From the NCBI RefSeq assembly GCF_027244095.1, contig NC_069657.1, positions 6,334,001 through 6,398,000 on the forward strand: DNA of 64,000 nucleotides, in the 5' to 3' direction. Shown here one piece after another: positions 9,771 through 19,703 of the stretch. The notes below the pieces were generated by a model that saw only the letters and a list, made by a program, of their open reading frames with translations, had not been told where the DNA came from and did not search any database. Position 1 is the first letter of the stretch, and each line of letters opens with the position of its first letter. The stretch is from Hemicordylus capensis (Eukaryota; Chordata; Lepidosauria; Squamata; Cordylidae). A program made the position numbers and the translations under genes.

Positions 9771-10135
9771 ATTTGATTGATTGATTGAATCTCTATACCG
9801 CCCAATATTGGAATCTCTAGGCTGTGTACAGAATTAACATAAAAGCCATGAAACTAGCTGGGTGACTCTGGGCCAGTCACTTCTCTCTCAGCCTAACCTA
9901 CTTCACAGGGTTGTTGTGAGGAGAAACCTAAGTATGTAGTACACCGCTCTGGGCTCCTTGGAGGACGAGCGGGATATAAATGTAAAATAAAGAAAGAAAG
10001 TAGAAAACATTTAAAATTCATAAAAAAGATAAAAATCATAATAGATAAAAACGCATTAAAATTTAAAAATTTGGTCTTCGTTGAAGGCCTGGGAAAACAG
10101 GTATGTCTTCAGGGTCCTCCTAAAAACAAACAGAA
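9771..10135 (-). mobile_element. L2 LINE 3' end with a MIR-like SINE inside
   Basis: Read on the minus strand, a coding remnant (about 10080-10135, RRTLKTYLF-like) is followed by A/T-rich sequence and the tail ending TTGATTGATTGA-type repeats. At about 9853-10002 a plus-strand MIR/CORE-SINE-like segment (CTGGGTGACTCTGGGCCAGT, CACAGGGTTGTTGTGAGGA) with an L2-like tail (GCGGGATATAAATG) interrupts it. Confidence 0.7.
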
Positions 10136-10732
10136 AAGGAGATGCTCTTATTTATAGTTGTGTCCCCTGAGCCCAAGTCTTCTATGGAGTATACCAGAGT
10201 GGGGAAAATTCACGCCAAGGGCAGAAGTAAGGTCACCGCCTTGTTTACCAAAATGCCTCATCTCTCTTGCAAGAAGGAGGACTTGGTTTAGGAGGAACCA
10301 ACAAGCCTTGAGCTTGTGGGAAATTCGGTAGGCAGTAAGAAAGGGAGCTGCGTCCACTTAACCTGCCTGAAATGCAGGTCATCTGATTCCATAACACTTA
10401 CAATAACATCCCCCTTCCTGGTACACTGAGCTCAGTAGAGGGCAACCTGATGTCCAATCCTGGGGAAAGCAAGTCAAGGACGATGCAGTCCTTAGTGGTA
10501 GGGAAATGGGGGGAGATTGGTGGAGAGAGATGGCAGCGGGAAGCAGCCCACCCTGCCACTTCGGGTGTTAGGAGATGGGGCTCGGACCAGGCACGCCTAG
10601 AACCAAGTCCCCCAACAATCTGATTAGTCACTGGCCATGTGAGAATTTTCTCTGACCAGCTGAAAGTTGTGGGGTCCTTGCAAAGTCATCTTGAATACTG
10701 AGCATTGGGCCAACAGAGGGATGCATTTCTGG
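10136..10732. other. unassigned intergenic DNA
   Basis: No gene, RNA or repeat boundary is recognised here. Confidence 0.5.
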
Positions 10733-10985
10733 ATTCATTCATTCATTCATTCATTTATTTAAACTTCTTATACACCGCCGACTCCAAAGTCTCTAGCTGG
10801 TGAACAACAGAAATATCAACAACGATCAAATAAATAAATAAATAAAATTCAATTTCTATACCGCCCTTCCAAAAATGGCTCAGGGTGGTTTACAAAGAGA
10901 AATAACAAATAAGATGGCTCCCTGTCCCCAAAGGGCTCACATTCTAAAAAGAAACATAAGACACACACCAGCAACAGTCACTTAT
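10733..10985 (-). repeat. (ATTC)n, then L2-like tail and the recurrent L2-tailed unit, reverse strand
   Basis: An ATTC run (10734-10757) is followed by reverse-strand tails (TATACACCGCC; TTTCTATACCGCCCTTCC) and GGGCTCACATTCTAAAAAG, the reverse of the recurrent unit found at 12208 and 21685. Confidence 0.7.
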
Positions 10986-11879
10986 TATTAAAGGACAAAT
11001 TATTAAAGGATTCATCTTTTTTCAGATGTATTGCATGAAACCTGAAGTGAAGAGCGAAATCTCTGGAATTTGAGCATCTCCTGTAGGCTGACATCAAAAG
11101 ATAAAAATAAAGTGAAGCTTGATATGGCTATATTTACAGTTTTACATTAAGAGGCTCAGGGATTGAAATGCACTTCTGCTTCCTTTCCGGTCATGTGTCT
11201 TACTTGGCCAAAAGCATTTAGGTTAATTTGTGGTAATGAGTCCATTTCTTTCTACAAGCTCGGGTTTTATGCCTGAGAGGCTGGGAATTCAAAGCTAGCT
11301 AGGTGTGGTGGGCTTACATTACATTTCCAATTGTTTTAGCAGGAAATATTAATGCTAGATAAGGTACTCATGAGATAGCTATAGGGTTGAGACTGTTGCC
11401 TGGGGAATGGCCCTTTATCTCGTAATGCTACGGACAAAGTAGTTAAATGAGGCTAGGATAACCTTTAAAGATTATTTTGAAATACCATTGAGAAATGTGC
11501 AATGAAAATTATCTAGGTAGGAGATTTTCAGAGACTGTACACATTTTATGGAACAAAGTAGCATTGATTATATGTTACCTGTGATGTTTTTTTGTTCAGT
11601 CAGAATTTCATGGAATGAGATCATCCTGAAAGTAACCACCAGTCTCTAACAACGTCTTTCCCCTTTGTGGGAATTCATTGGAGAAAGTGTGTCTTCTAAA
11701 CCAGGGGCTGGCCACAAAGGAACCCTTGGAGTGGATAGCCTGTGGTTGGGGCTGCTGGGAGTTGTAGCCCAGCAACAGCTGCAGAGCCTCTGGTTGTTGT
11801 CCCCACCCTGCCCTAGAGGAGCCTTGGCGATTCAAATGGGATTACAACCTACAGGTCAAATTTGAAGATATTTTCACAG
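10986..11879. other. single-copy-looking AT-rich intergenic DNA
   Basis: 10986-11690 lacks the repeat motifs of the rest of the window and is a candidate non-coding conserved or regulatory stretch. A degraded hAT MITE may lie at about 11700-11815 (CTGGGAGTTGTAGCCCAGCA). No coding signal was seen. Confidence 0.4.
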
Positions 11880-12830
11880 AATTATAGAATCACTGAATGA
11901 GAGAGCTGAAAAGAGAGCCCATCACTGCATGAGGCAGAGAGTTCCACAGCCCAACAGCTCGTACAGTTAGGAGATTCTTCTTAATGTTTAGCCTGAATCT
12001 GCTTCCAGGGGCGTAACTATAACAGGGCAAAGGGAGACAGTTGTCTGCCCCCCCCCCCGAGGCGTCAGATGACTGACTCCCCCAGCCACGCACCTTCCTG
12101 GGCTTCCTTCCATTGTATTCATCCTCCAAAATTGATGTGAGTGTTAAGACCTGGAGCTACCAGAACAGCATGTCTTTCTCTAGGACCATTACATGGCTTG
12201 CATCTATCCCCTGCTAACTGGGCAAAGAGGCACCTTTTAATGTGGTGATTCTCTTTATTTAGCAGGGGGAGAGTAACTGGCCCTATCCACCCCCAGCACA
12301 GTACCTCCAGTGACTGTTGCTGGTGTCTATTTTATGTTATTTTTAGATTGTGAGCCCTTTGGGGATAGGGATCCATCTTATTTATTTATTATTTCTCTGT
12401 GTAAACCGCCCTGAGCCATTTTTGGAAGGGCGGTATAGAAACTGAATTATTATTATTATTAATAAGCATCATCATCCACAATTTACAAAACCTTTTAAAA
12501 ATAATTTAGGATGATGTTATATATTTATATTTATATATTTTTCTTCAGTGATGGGATGGCCCATTTTAAAATCTGGTCTCTGGGCCCACTCCAATCTTGC
12601 TACGCCCCGTCTGCTTCCATGTAATTCCAACCCATTGCTTCTAGTCCTGCCCTCAGGGGAAACAGACCAAATCCACACCTTCTTCCATGGGTCAGTCCTC
12701 CAGATATTTGATGGTAGCTCTCCTATCTCCTCTTAGTCTTCTCTTCCACACATGAAAAATACCCAGCTCCATTAGCCATCCCTCATAGGACTTGGTGGTT
12801 GTGCTCCTCTGAACTCAGCTTGTCAATGTC
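11880..12830 (-). mobile_element. degenerate CR1-type 3' region, split by a hAT element
   Basis: The flanks 11880-12005 (AGAATTATAGAATCACTGAATG, GTTTAGCCTGAATCTGC) and 12618-12830 (CCCATTGCTTCTAGTCCTGCC, TATCTCCTCTTAGTCTTCTC) join as one CR1-like 3' region on the reverse strand. The hAT element at 12006-12609 divides it and so is younger. Confidence 0.7.
12006..12609. mobile_element. non-autonomous hAT (CAGGGGCGTAACTA ends) with a nested L2-tailed unit
   Basis: The element begins CAGGGGCGTAACTATAAC and ends GCTACGCCCCG. A perfect 8-bp duplication TCTGCTTC flanks it (11998-12005 and 12610-12617). Inside, at about 12208-12460, lies a plus-strand copy of the recurrent L2-tailed unit. Confidence 0.88.
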
Positions 12831-13754
12831 CTTGGTTTCCTCCAAACAAGACACAGTTTACCGCAGGATTCTAATGAGATTGAAGAACCGTGTAAATCTT
12901 TGACCGAAAAATGGTGGGTGTTTTTGGTCACTTCCAAACAACCACTTAAAACCTCCCATAGCTTGATATGGCAAGGTGTACAGACAAGCTAAAAGGAAGA
13001 GGCGAGCTGCAGGAAACATCATTGTTTTTGACGCCCTACAAACCTTAGGCACATGTTATTGTTCTGCTGCCAACGAAAACATTGCTAAAGAAGAAAAAAG
13101 CACATTATTTACGACTGCTTTGGGCTGAGCAAGAAACTGCAGCAACTCACAGGGAGCCATCGAAATCTTGGCAACCGAGCCACATACCATTCTAAAGGAG
13201 TCAAATTTGGACCGGAGACACAGACTGTGTCTCGGAAGTGCATTTCGAACAGGCTTTTGAGGCCATGGGTGATGTATGGTTTCAGCTTCGTATCGGATCT
13301 CTCTACTTGGGGAAGAAAAATGAACGAAAGAACATTCATCCAGGGTCTGCTTCCTCCAGGGTCACCTTTGGCCTGAGGTGACTCTGGATGGAGTTAAAAG
13401 CACCATCCATGGTCTGCACTGAAACGGAGGTCTAGGTGAGGAGGGCTTGCCCCTGAAAACTTCTTGGGGTCTCAAACTGGTGGAATGGTTCACTCATATC
13501 AATGCACGTGGCCAGTTGCCTAAAGGAGGGAACGGAGTACTTCAGTCCCAATCAATGGAAAAGGCAACCAGGCAGATGCTTGCAACATTTGTCCAATCCA
13601 CCATCCAAATCCTATGCTTGTTGTTTGCTGAAGGGACTGAGATGAAGAGCTGAGGAACCAGCAGGGTTTGGGCGAGAGAAGCACACAATAGCCCCGCGTT
13701 TGCTGCTCAGTCGCCCAGTAAGTCAACACAGCATGGATTCCAAGCAACACCTTT
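12831..13754. other. unassigned intergenic DNA
   Basis: No recognised repeat or gene. It borders a LINE remnant at 13755. Confidence 0.45.
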
Positions 13755-14125
13755 ATGAGGCCCTCACAGATTTGTCAATGGCTTAAGATAGGATCAACAA
13801 TGACAGATTGTGGCTAAAGTTGTGGCGTGCAAATATTGACAGAGGCCCTTCCAGCGTGATGTGATGCTTCAACTTTCATAAGAATCAGAGTAGCATTGAT
13901 AGTTAACTCTCCGGGGTGGCTCCCGTCAGAAAGTGAGGCAGGGGTGCCTTTGGGTTCCCTCGTGATCTGGATTAGGTCCCCTTGCAGGTGCTGTTTTACA
14001 AGGGGGGAAAGGCTTCCTTTAGCACCAGGAGAAAAACCTCTGTCAACATTTGTACACCAGTACTTCAGCCAAACTCTGTCAAGGTTGATCCTATCAAAGA
14101 CTGCTGATAAGTCCATGAAGGTCCC
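13755..14125. mobile_element. two inverted fragments of one LINE reverse-transcriptase region
   Basis: Plus strand 13758-13848 and minus strand 14123-14036 encode similar motif-A sequences: DRINNDRLWLKLWRANIDRG and DLSAVFDRINLDRVW. They are arms of about 85 bp, roughly 70% alike by eye, separated by about 190 bp. The FxDLxxAFD type motif marks a non-LTR element; I cannot name the clade. Confidence 0.55.
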
Positions 14126-14395
14126 ATGAAGGTGTTTGCTGGGAACGTACAGTGTGCTTACTTACTGGCCAACTGAGCAGGAAGCTCTGATGTGGGTCCT
14201 CTCGCTAACCGAACACTTTTCTTCAGTAAAGATACAATTGGCCTCAGCTCATTAGTTCAGTCTGTTTGAACATTAATGGGTGTTTAATTTGAAAGGGATA
14301 TTGGGTGACTGTTGCCCGGAATATTTTGGATCAAATATTGCATTCCCATCATTTGGGACAGATGCCACTTGTGTTTGTGTAAGCCCCACAGTGGA
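14126..14395. other. unassigned intergenic DNA
   Basis: Nothing recognised. Confidence 0.4.
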
Positions 14396-14760
14396 GACTG
14401 TAAGAACAGCCCTGCTGGAACAGGCCCAAGGCCTATCTTGTTTCACAGAGTGGCCCACCAGGGGCCTCTGGGAAGCCCACAGGCATGAGGTGAAGGCCGC
14501 CTCTCTCTCCTGCTGTTGCTCCCCTGCAACTGGGGTTGAGAGGCATCTTTCCTCTGAGGCTGCTGGTGGCCCCTAGCCAACAGACTAGTAGCCATTGATA
14601 GACCTGTGCCCTGTCCTCCATGTATTTCTCTAAGCCCCATTTAAAACAATCCAAGCTATTAGCCATCACCACGTCCTGTGGCAGAGAATTCCATAGATTA
14701 ATTATGTACGGTGTACTTCCTTTTGTTGGTCCTAAATTTCCTGGCCATCACAAAGATTTC
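14396..14760 (-). mobile_element. CR1 LINE 3' region
   Basis: The reverse-strand CR1 tail (AGAACAGCCCTGCTGGAACA, GTTTCACAGAGTGGCCCACC) continues into the coding end at about 14600-14700, which on the minus strand encodes a LDCFKWGLEKYMED-like peptide matching the end of CR1 ORF2. Confidence 0.8.
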
Positions 14761-15021
14761 AAGAAGTTGGAAATTGGAGATGGAGCGTTGTTCTCCTGGA
14801 GGCCGTTGCTCAGATTTTCAACTTCACTCGGGGACACTTGAGACCAGTGGTCATTTCCTCCCAAACTGAGAAATCTGATTTGAAGGCTTCCTTCTAGTGG
14901 TCACATGGCATGGTGTCATGACCTTGGATACAGGACTCCCACAACTTACAGTTGAAGCAGACAGTTCAGAGAATGAGACAGGATGGGAAGACCCTGGGAG
15001 GAGAGCTGATCTATGTGATTA
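14761..15021. other. unassigned intergenic DNA
   Basis: Nothing recognised. Confidence 0.4.
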
Positions 15022-15275
15022 GAGCTGGTCTTGTGGTAGCAAGCATAAGTTGTCTGCCTTGCTAAGCAGAGTCTTCTTGGGTTTGCAATTGAATGGGGGA
15101 GTACATGTGAGTGCTGTCTGCTGTAAGATATTCCCCTTAGGGGATGGGAACGTAGCTCAGAAGTAGAGTATCCTGATTGCATGCAGAAGGTCCCAGATCC
15201 CCTCCCTGGTATCTCCAAGATAAGACTGAGAAAGACTCATGCCTGCAACCATGGAGAAACTGCTGTCAACTGTGT
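15022..15275 (+). mobile_element. 5S/tRNA composite SINE, 3'-truncated, good tRNA-like part
   Basis: The 5S-like part (TTGCTAAGCAGAGTC, AATGGGGGAGTACATG, GAGTGCTGTCTGCTGTAAG) is followed by a tRNA-like part with a clear box A (CGTAGCTCAGAAGTAGAG) and a TGCATGC anticodon-arm region. It stops in a TAC microsatellite at 15276 before the tail. Confidence 0.82.
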
Positions 15276-15392
15276 ACTACTACTACTACTACTACTACTA
15301 CTATTTATATACCACTCTTCAGCCAAAGTTCTCAAAGTGGTTTACATAGAAGAAATAATAATAATAAGAAGAAGAAGAAGAAGAAGAAGAAG
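15276..15392. repeat. (TAC)n, L2-like reverse tail, (AAT)n/(AAG)n
   Basis: A TAC run (15276-15303), then an L2-like reverse tail fragment (TATACCACTCTTCAGCC ... GTGGTTTACATAGAAG), then AAT and AAG runs up to 15392, directly before the R4 copy. Confidence 0.8.
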
Positions 15393-16085
15393 CAAAAGTA
15401 GAAAAATCAACCACAAACAGCAAGTGCCACCTTTGTAAAGAAGCAGATGAAACCGTGGACCACCTAATCAGCTGTTGTAAAAAGATCGCACAGACTGACT
15501 ACAAACAAAGGCATGACAAGGTAGCAGGGATGATACACTGGAACATCTGCAAAAAGTACAAGCTACCTGTAGCCAAAAATTGGTGGGACCATAAAATTGA
15601 AAAAGTGGCAGAAAATGAAGATGTACAAATATTATGGGACTTCCGACTACAAACAGACAAACATCTGCCACACAATACACCAGATATAACTGTAGTCGAG
15701 AAGAAGGAAAAACAAGTGAAAATTATCAACATAGCAATACCAGGGGATAGCAGAATAGAAGAAAAAGAAATAGAAAAAAATCACCAAATACAAAGATCTA
15801 CAAATTGAAATTGAAAGGCTGTGGCAGAAAAAGACCCAAATAATCCCAGTGGTAATTGGCGCCCTGGGTGCAGTTCCAAAAGACCTTGAAGAGCACCTCA
15901 ACACCATCGGGGCCACAGAAATCACCATCAGCCAATTACAAAAAGCAACTTTACTGGGAACAGCCTATATTCTGCGACGATATCTATAACAACAGCAACA
16001 ACATTGACAATAAAATTCAGCCATCCCAGGTCCTTGGGAAGGACTCGATGTCTGGATAAAACAAACCAGTCAATAACACCTGTCT
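15393..16085 (+). mobile_element. R4-clade LINE, C-terminal endonuclease region and 3' end
   Basis: The frame encodes a zinc-knuckle-like CHLC...H...C, then QRHDKVAGMIHWNICKKY, a restriction-like endonuclease core (PDITVVEKKEKQVKIINIAI, PGDSRIEEKEIEK), then IIPVVIGALGAVPKDLEEHL and an ILRRYL end at about 15990. R2/R4-type LINEs carry such a PD-(D/E)xK endonuclease after the reverse transcriptase. One apparent +1 shift lies in the A-run near 15775-15781. The 3' untranslated part matches the fragment at 4625-4747. The 5' end is truncated in trinucleotide repeats. R4 is favoured over R2 because of family resemblance to vertebrate R4/Dong proteins. Confidence 0.78.
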
Positions 16086-16284
16086 ACGATACAATAAATC
16101 TTTATTGTCATTGTCCTGTATAGAACAACGAGATTGAAAGAATCTACAGCAACCTCTACAGGACCTAACAAGAAATAACTAAATATATTCCAATATTAAC
16201 CCCCCCCCCCCCATATACCCATTGCTCTAAAAAACCCTCTAAAAAACTGAAAACAAAAACCCCATCAGAAACTGTATTTTGCTG
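16086..16284 (-). repeat. unassigned repeat-like tail, reverse strand
   Basis: ACAATAAATCTTTATTGTCA is followed by TGTATAGAACAACGAGATTG, resembling the antisense 3' end of a LINE-like repeat (a TGACAATAAA-type end on the minus strand). A C-run lies at about 16201-16211. The family is not assigned. Confidence 0.35.
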
Positions 16285-16479
16285 TGTAAATAAATAAATA
16301 ATAATAATGGTCCCTTATCCCAAAGGGCTCATAATCTAAAAAGAAGTACTAGGTGGAGACCAGCAACAGTCACTGGAGGGATGCTGTGCTGGGGTTGGAT
16401 AGGGCCAGTTGCTCTCCCCCTGCTAAATATAAGAGAATTGTCCCTTCAAAAGATGTCTCTCTGCTCAGTTAGCAGGGGG
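16285..16479 (-). repeat. recurrent L2-tailed unit, reverse strand
   Basis: Contains GGGCTCATAATCTAAAAAG, GGATGCTGTGCTGGGG and GGGCCAGTTGCTCTCCCCCT, the reverse complement of the unit at 12208 and 21685. Confidence 0.75.
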
Positions 16480-16545
16480 ACGATACTGAACTAGATGGAC
16501 CAATGGTCTGACTTGCTATAAGGCAGCTTCCTATGTCCCTATGAC
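16480..16545 (+). mobile_element. 5S/tRNA composite SINE, tail only
   Basis: GATACTGAACTAGATGGACC ... GGCAGCTTCCTATGTCCCTATG is the CR1-like tail of the composite SINE. Confidence 0.8.
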
Positions 16546-16924
16546 CCAGACCTTTGGTGACCCTCTACTCAGGGAAAAGGAGATCCAACATCCTTGGCAC
16601 AACTTGTGGATACAGTCCTGCCTTCATCTTCTGGCTTAGCAGAGTTCCTTGTGGACCTGGCAGTCTCAGTGCAGATCCCGCAGTGCTGCCGGTGTCTGTG
16701 CCTCCAAAATCCAGCAACGTCACAGAGCCTCCATCAGGAAGGCGCGGGGCCAATTCACTCTATTCACTCTACCGGGCCAGCAGCTATAAAATCCTCTCTC
16801 CTGGTCAGTCACTGACAGCTCAAACCCCATGATTTAATGTGCTGAACATTTTTATTGTGTGTTTTAATCCTTTATTGTGAGCTGCCCAGAGAACAATTTG
16901 TTATGGGGAGGCTAACAAAGTTTA
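16546..16924. other. unassigned DNA ending in an L2-like tail
   Basis: 16546-16834 shows nothing recognised. 16835-16924 holds an L2-like tail (TTATTGTGAGCTGCCCAGAG). Confidence 0.4.
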
Positions 16925-18300
16925 TGATCAGCATATATGTGAAGTTGCAGGATTTGCCCCAATATGCATCACTTTATACTTGCTAACATTGAACCGCTTC
17001 TGTTATTTTGTCGTCCACTCCCCCAGTTTGGAGAGATCCTTTTGGAGCTGCTCACAATCTCTTGTGGAACTTACTACCCTAAGTAGTTTGGCATCCTCTG
17101 CAAATTTGGCAGCCTCACTGCTTGCCCCAACTTTTAGATCATTTATGAACAAGTTAAAGAGCACTAGTCTCTGATCCCTGGGGGACCCCACTTCTTACTT
17201 CCCTCCATTGTGAAAACTCTCCATTGATACCTACCCTCTGTTTCCTGTCTTTCAACCAGTTAGCAATCCACACAGGTACTTGTCCCCTTATCCCATGACT
17301 GCTGAGTTTTCCCAGGAGTCTTTGATGAGGAACTTTGTCAAAAGCTTTTTGAAAGTCCAAGTATATTATGTCAACTGGATCACCTTTATCTATACACCTG
17401 TTGAGACTCTCAAAGAATTCCAAAAAGGTAAGTGAGGCAAGATTTCCCTTTGCAGAAGCCATGCTGGTTCTTTCTCCTTAGCAGGGCCTGTTCTTCTATA
17501 TGCTTAACAATTTTATGCTTGAGAATGCTTTCCTCAATTTGCCTGGAATAGACGTTAATCTAAACAGCCTGTATTTTCTCAGATCCCCCCTGGATCCCTT
17601 TTTGAAAATTGGTGTTACATTTGCTACTCCGGTACAGAGCCTAGTTGTAGGAGTTCTTTAAGGACTCTTGAGTGGATGCCATCTGCCCCTGGCAATTTGC
17701 TAATTTTTTGAGACAGTTTAGAACATCATCTCTTGTCACCTCTATCTGACTCAGTTCTTTAGCCTCTGTCTCTGAGACTTCCAGTTCAGGCATAGGCATA
17801 TGCTCAGTAGCCTCTTCTGAAGACAGATGCAAAGAACTCATTTAGCTTCTCTGCAATCTCCATATCCTCCTTAATAATCCCTTTCATGCCCTCATCATCT
17901 AATTGACCAACTGCCTCCCTGGCAGGTTTCCTGCTTCTGATGTATTTAAAGAAGTTTTTGTTATTCCCCTTGATGCTTTTAGCTAAATGTTCCTCAAACT
18001 CTCTTTTTGCCTCCCTTATTATCACCTTGCATTTCTTTTGCCAGAGTAGGTGTTCCTTTCTGTTCTCTTCATTTGGGCAGGCCTTCCAATTTCGGAAGGA
18101 AGTCTTCTTCCCCTTTATAGCGTTCTGTCTGACTTCTACCTCAGGCTGCCAGGGTTTATGCATTTACAGTTGTCAGTCTTCTCATTTTGCAGGGGACTAG
18201 TTTTCTTTCCTTTAGATAACACTAATATTTTTGGCACACCTGGGGGTTCTCTGGTACATGAAGAATCCACCCAAGTCTGTGGGTGACCCAGTTTTCTGCC
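16925..18300 (-). mobile_element. CR1 LINE, linker and reverse-transcriptase region
   Basis: On the minus strand, in order from 18163 down: EEHLAKSIKGNNKNFFKYI (linker), LNEFFASVF, then the palm with DIIYLDFQKAFDKVPHQRLL (17400-17340), RSGVPQGS, LFNLFINDL, and a thumb part KDLSKLGEWTTK ending near 16925. These are standard CR1 motifs. The copy is interrupted by several frame breaks and lacks both ends; the usual FADD box reads FAED. Confidence 0.88.
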
Positions 18301-18319
18301 CTATTGGTTTCCGGGGGCT

Positions 18320-18870
18320 ACTCCATTTGAGATTCTCTGCCATGGGATGTGGTGATGGCCACTTGCTTGGGTGGCTTTAAGAGGGGCTTAGGGAAATTCA
18401 TGAAGGACAGCTCTATCAGTGACTTGTCTCTGGCTGAGGCAGTGGCCAGAGGTGATTTCTATCAGCTTCAGCTGATATACCAGCCACGTCTGTTTCTTGA
18501 GATAAATTACCAGCTTCAGCTAATATACCAGCTGCGTCCGTTTCTTGAGATAAATTTATCTCAGTACATATGCTGGCAACCTCCAGACTTGAGAGTACTG
18601 CAATGCACTCTTTGTGGGGCTGCCTTTGTACGTAGTCTATAAACTGCAGTTGGTACAGAATGAGGCAGCCAGGTTGGTCTCCAGGTCATCTTGAAGAGAC
18701 CATATGTCTTATTAGTCACCTCTTTTCATGCCCTCACCTCTTGCCTGTGGGCTTCCCAGGGGCATCTGGTGGGCCACAGTGTGAAACAGGATGCGGGGCT
18801 AGATGGGTGTTCTTGGGCCTGATCCAGCAAGAATGTTCTTGTGTTCTATGATCTTATTGTGTTCTATGTT
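18320..18870 (+). mobile_element. CR1 LINE 3' end with nested L2 fragment
   Basis: The CR1 C-terminal code (PWDVVMATCLGGFKRGLGKF) lies at 18341-18420. The CR1 untranslated tail resumes at about 18716 (CCTCTTGCCTGTGGGCTTCC, GGCCTGATCCAGCAAGAATG). Between them, at about 18421-18712, lies an L2 fragment (GACTTGTCTCTGGCTGAGGC, then peptides like LQLVQNEAARLV), which contains a 48-bp tandem duplication (18461-18508 and 18509-18556). Confidence 0.82.
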
Positions 18871-18907
18871 CTTAGGAGAAAATCATCTTGTGAGCATTAT
18901 TTATTTA

Positions 18908-19703
18908 CTAGCCGACCCGCACAGAGCATCTGTGCGCTATTTGGGGCCGGCTGTTCCCCCCTCCCTCCTGCCCCACTCTCCCTCCCCCTCCCTCCCGCCC
19001 CACTCTCTTGCCCCCTCCCCTCCCTCCTGCCCCACTCTCTTGCCCCTTCCCTCTCCCATACCTCTCTCTCATCTCACCCTCCTTCCCCCTCCTGCCCCAC
19101 TCTCTCCTGCCCCTCCCCTCCCTCCTACCCCACTCCCCCTCCCCCTCTTGCCCCCACCCTCCTGCCCCACTCTCTCTTGCTCCCACCCCACTCTCTCATC
19201 TCACCCTCCTGCCCCACTCTCTCCTGCCCCCTCCCCGCCCTACTCTCCTGCCCCCTCCCCCTGCTGCACTCTCTCCTGCCCCCTCCCCCCTGCCCCAGTC
19301 TCTCTTGCCCCCTCCCACCCCTCTCTCTCATCTCACCCTTCTCCCCCCTGCCCCCCTCTCTCCCCCCGCCACACTCTTTCCAACTCACCCCCTTTCCAGT
19401 CTCTCTGCCACTTCCCCGCCAGTTTCTTGTCTCGCTGGCCGGCCCGCTGCCGTTGCTGCCTCCTGCCCCTGGCGGCCAGATCGGGCTTTGCCACCACCAC
19501 TGCTGCCTCCCCCTTACCTGGGACGGCCCAGCCTGGCCAGGCCAGGACGTCCCGCTGCTGCCTCTCATTTTGCAGCCCACCACCACCACCCTCCGCCATT
19601 TTTTTTGCCCCGAACTCTCTTGCCCCAATGCCAGGAACTCTCGCAAGAGTTCTTCCGCCAAATCCTGGGCACGCATGCTGGCTAAGAGAATTAAATATAT
19701 AGA
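18908..19703 (-). mobile_element. non-autonomous Helitron
   Basis: On the minus strand the element starts TCTATATATTTAATTCTCTT and ends with a perfect-stem hairpin (GCACAGATGCTCTGTGC), a short spacer and CTAG. The flanks give A|TC...CTAG|T, the Helitron insertion signature without target duplication. The interior on the plus strand is a CCTGCCCCACTCTC-type pyrimidine minisatellite (about 18950-19400), so the long proline-rich frames here are not genes. Confidence 0.87.
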
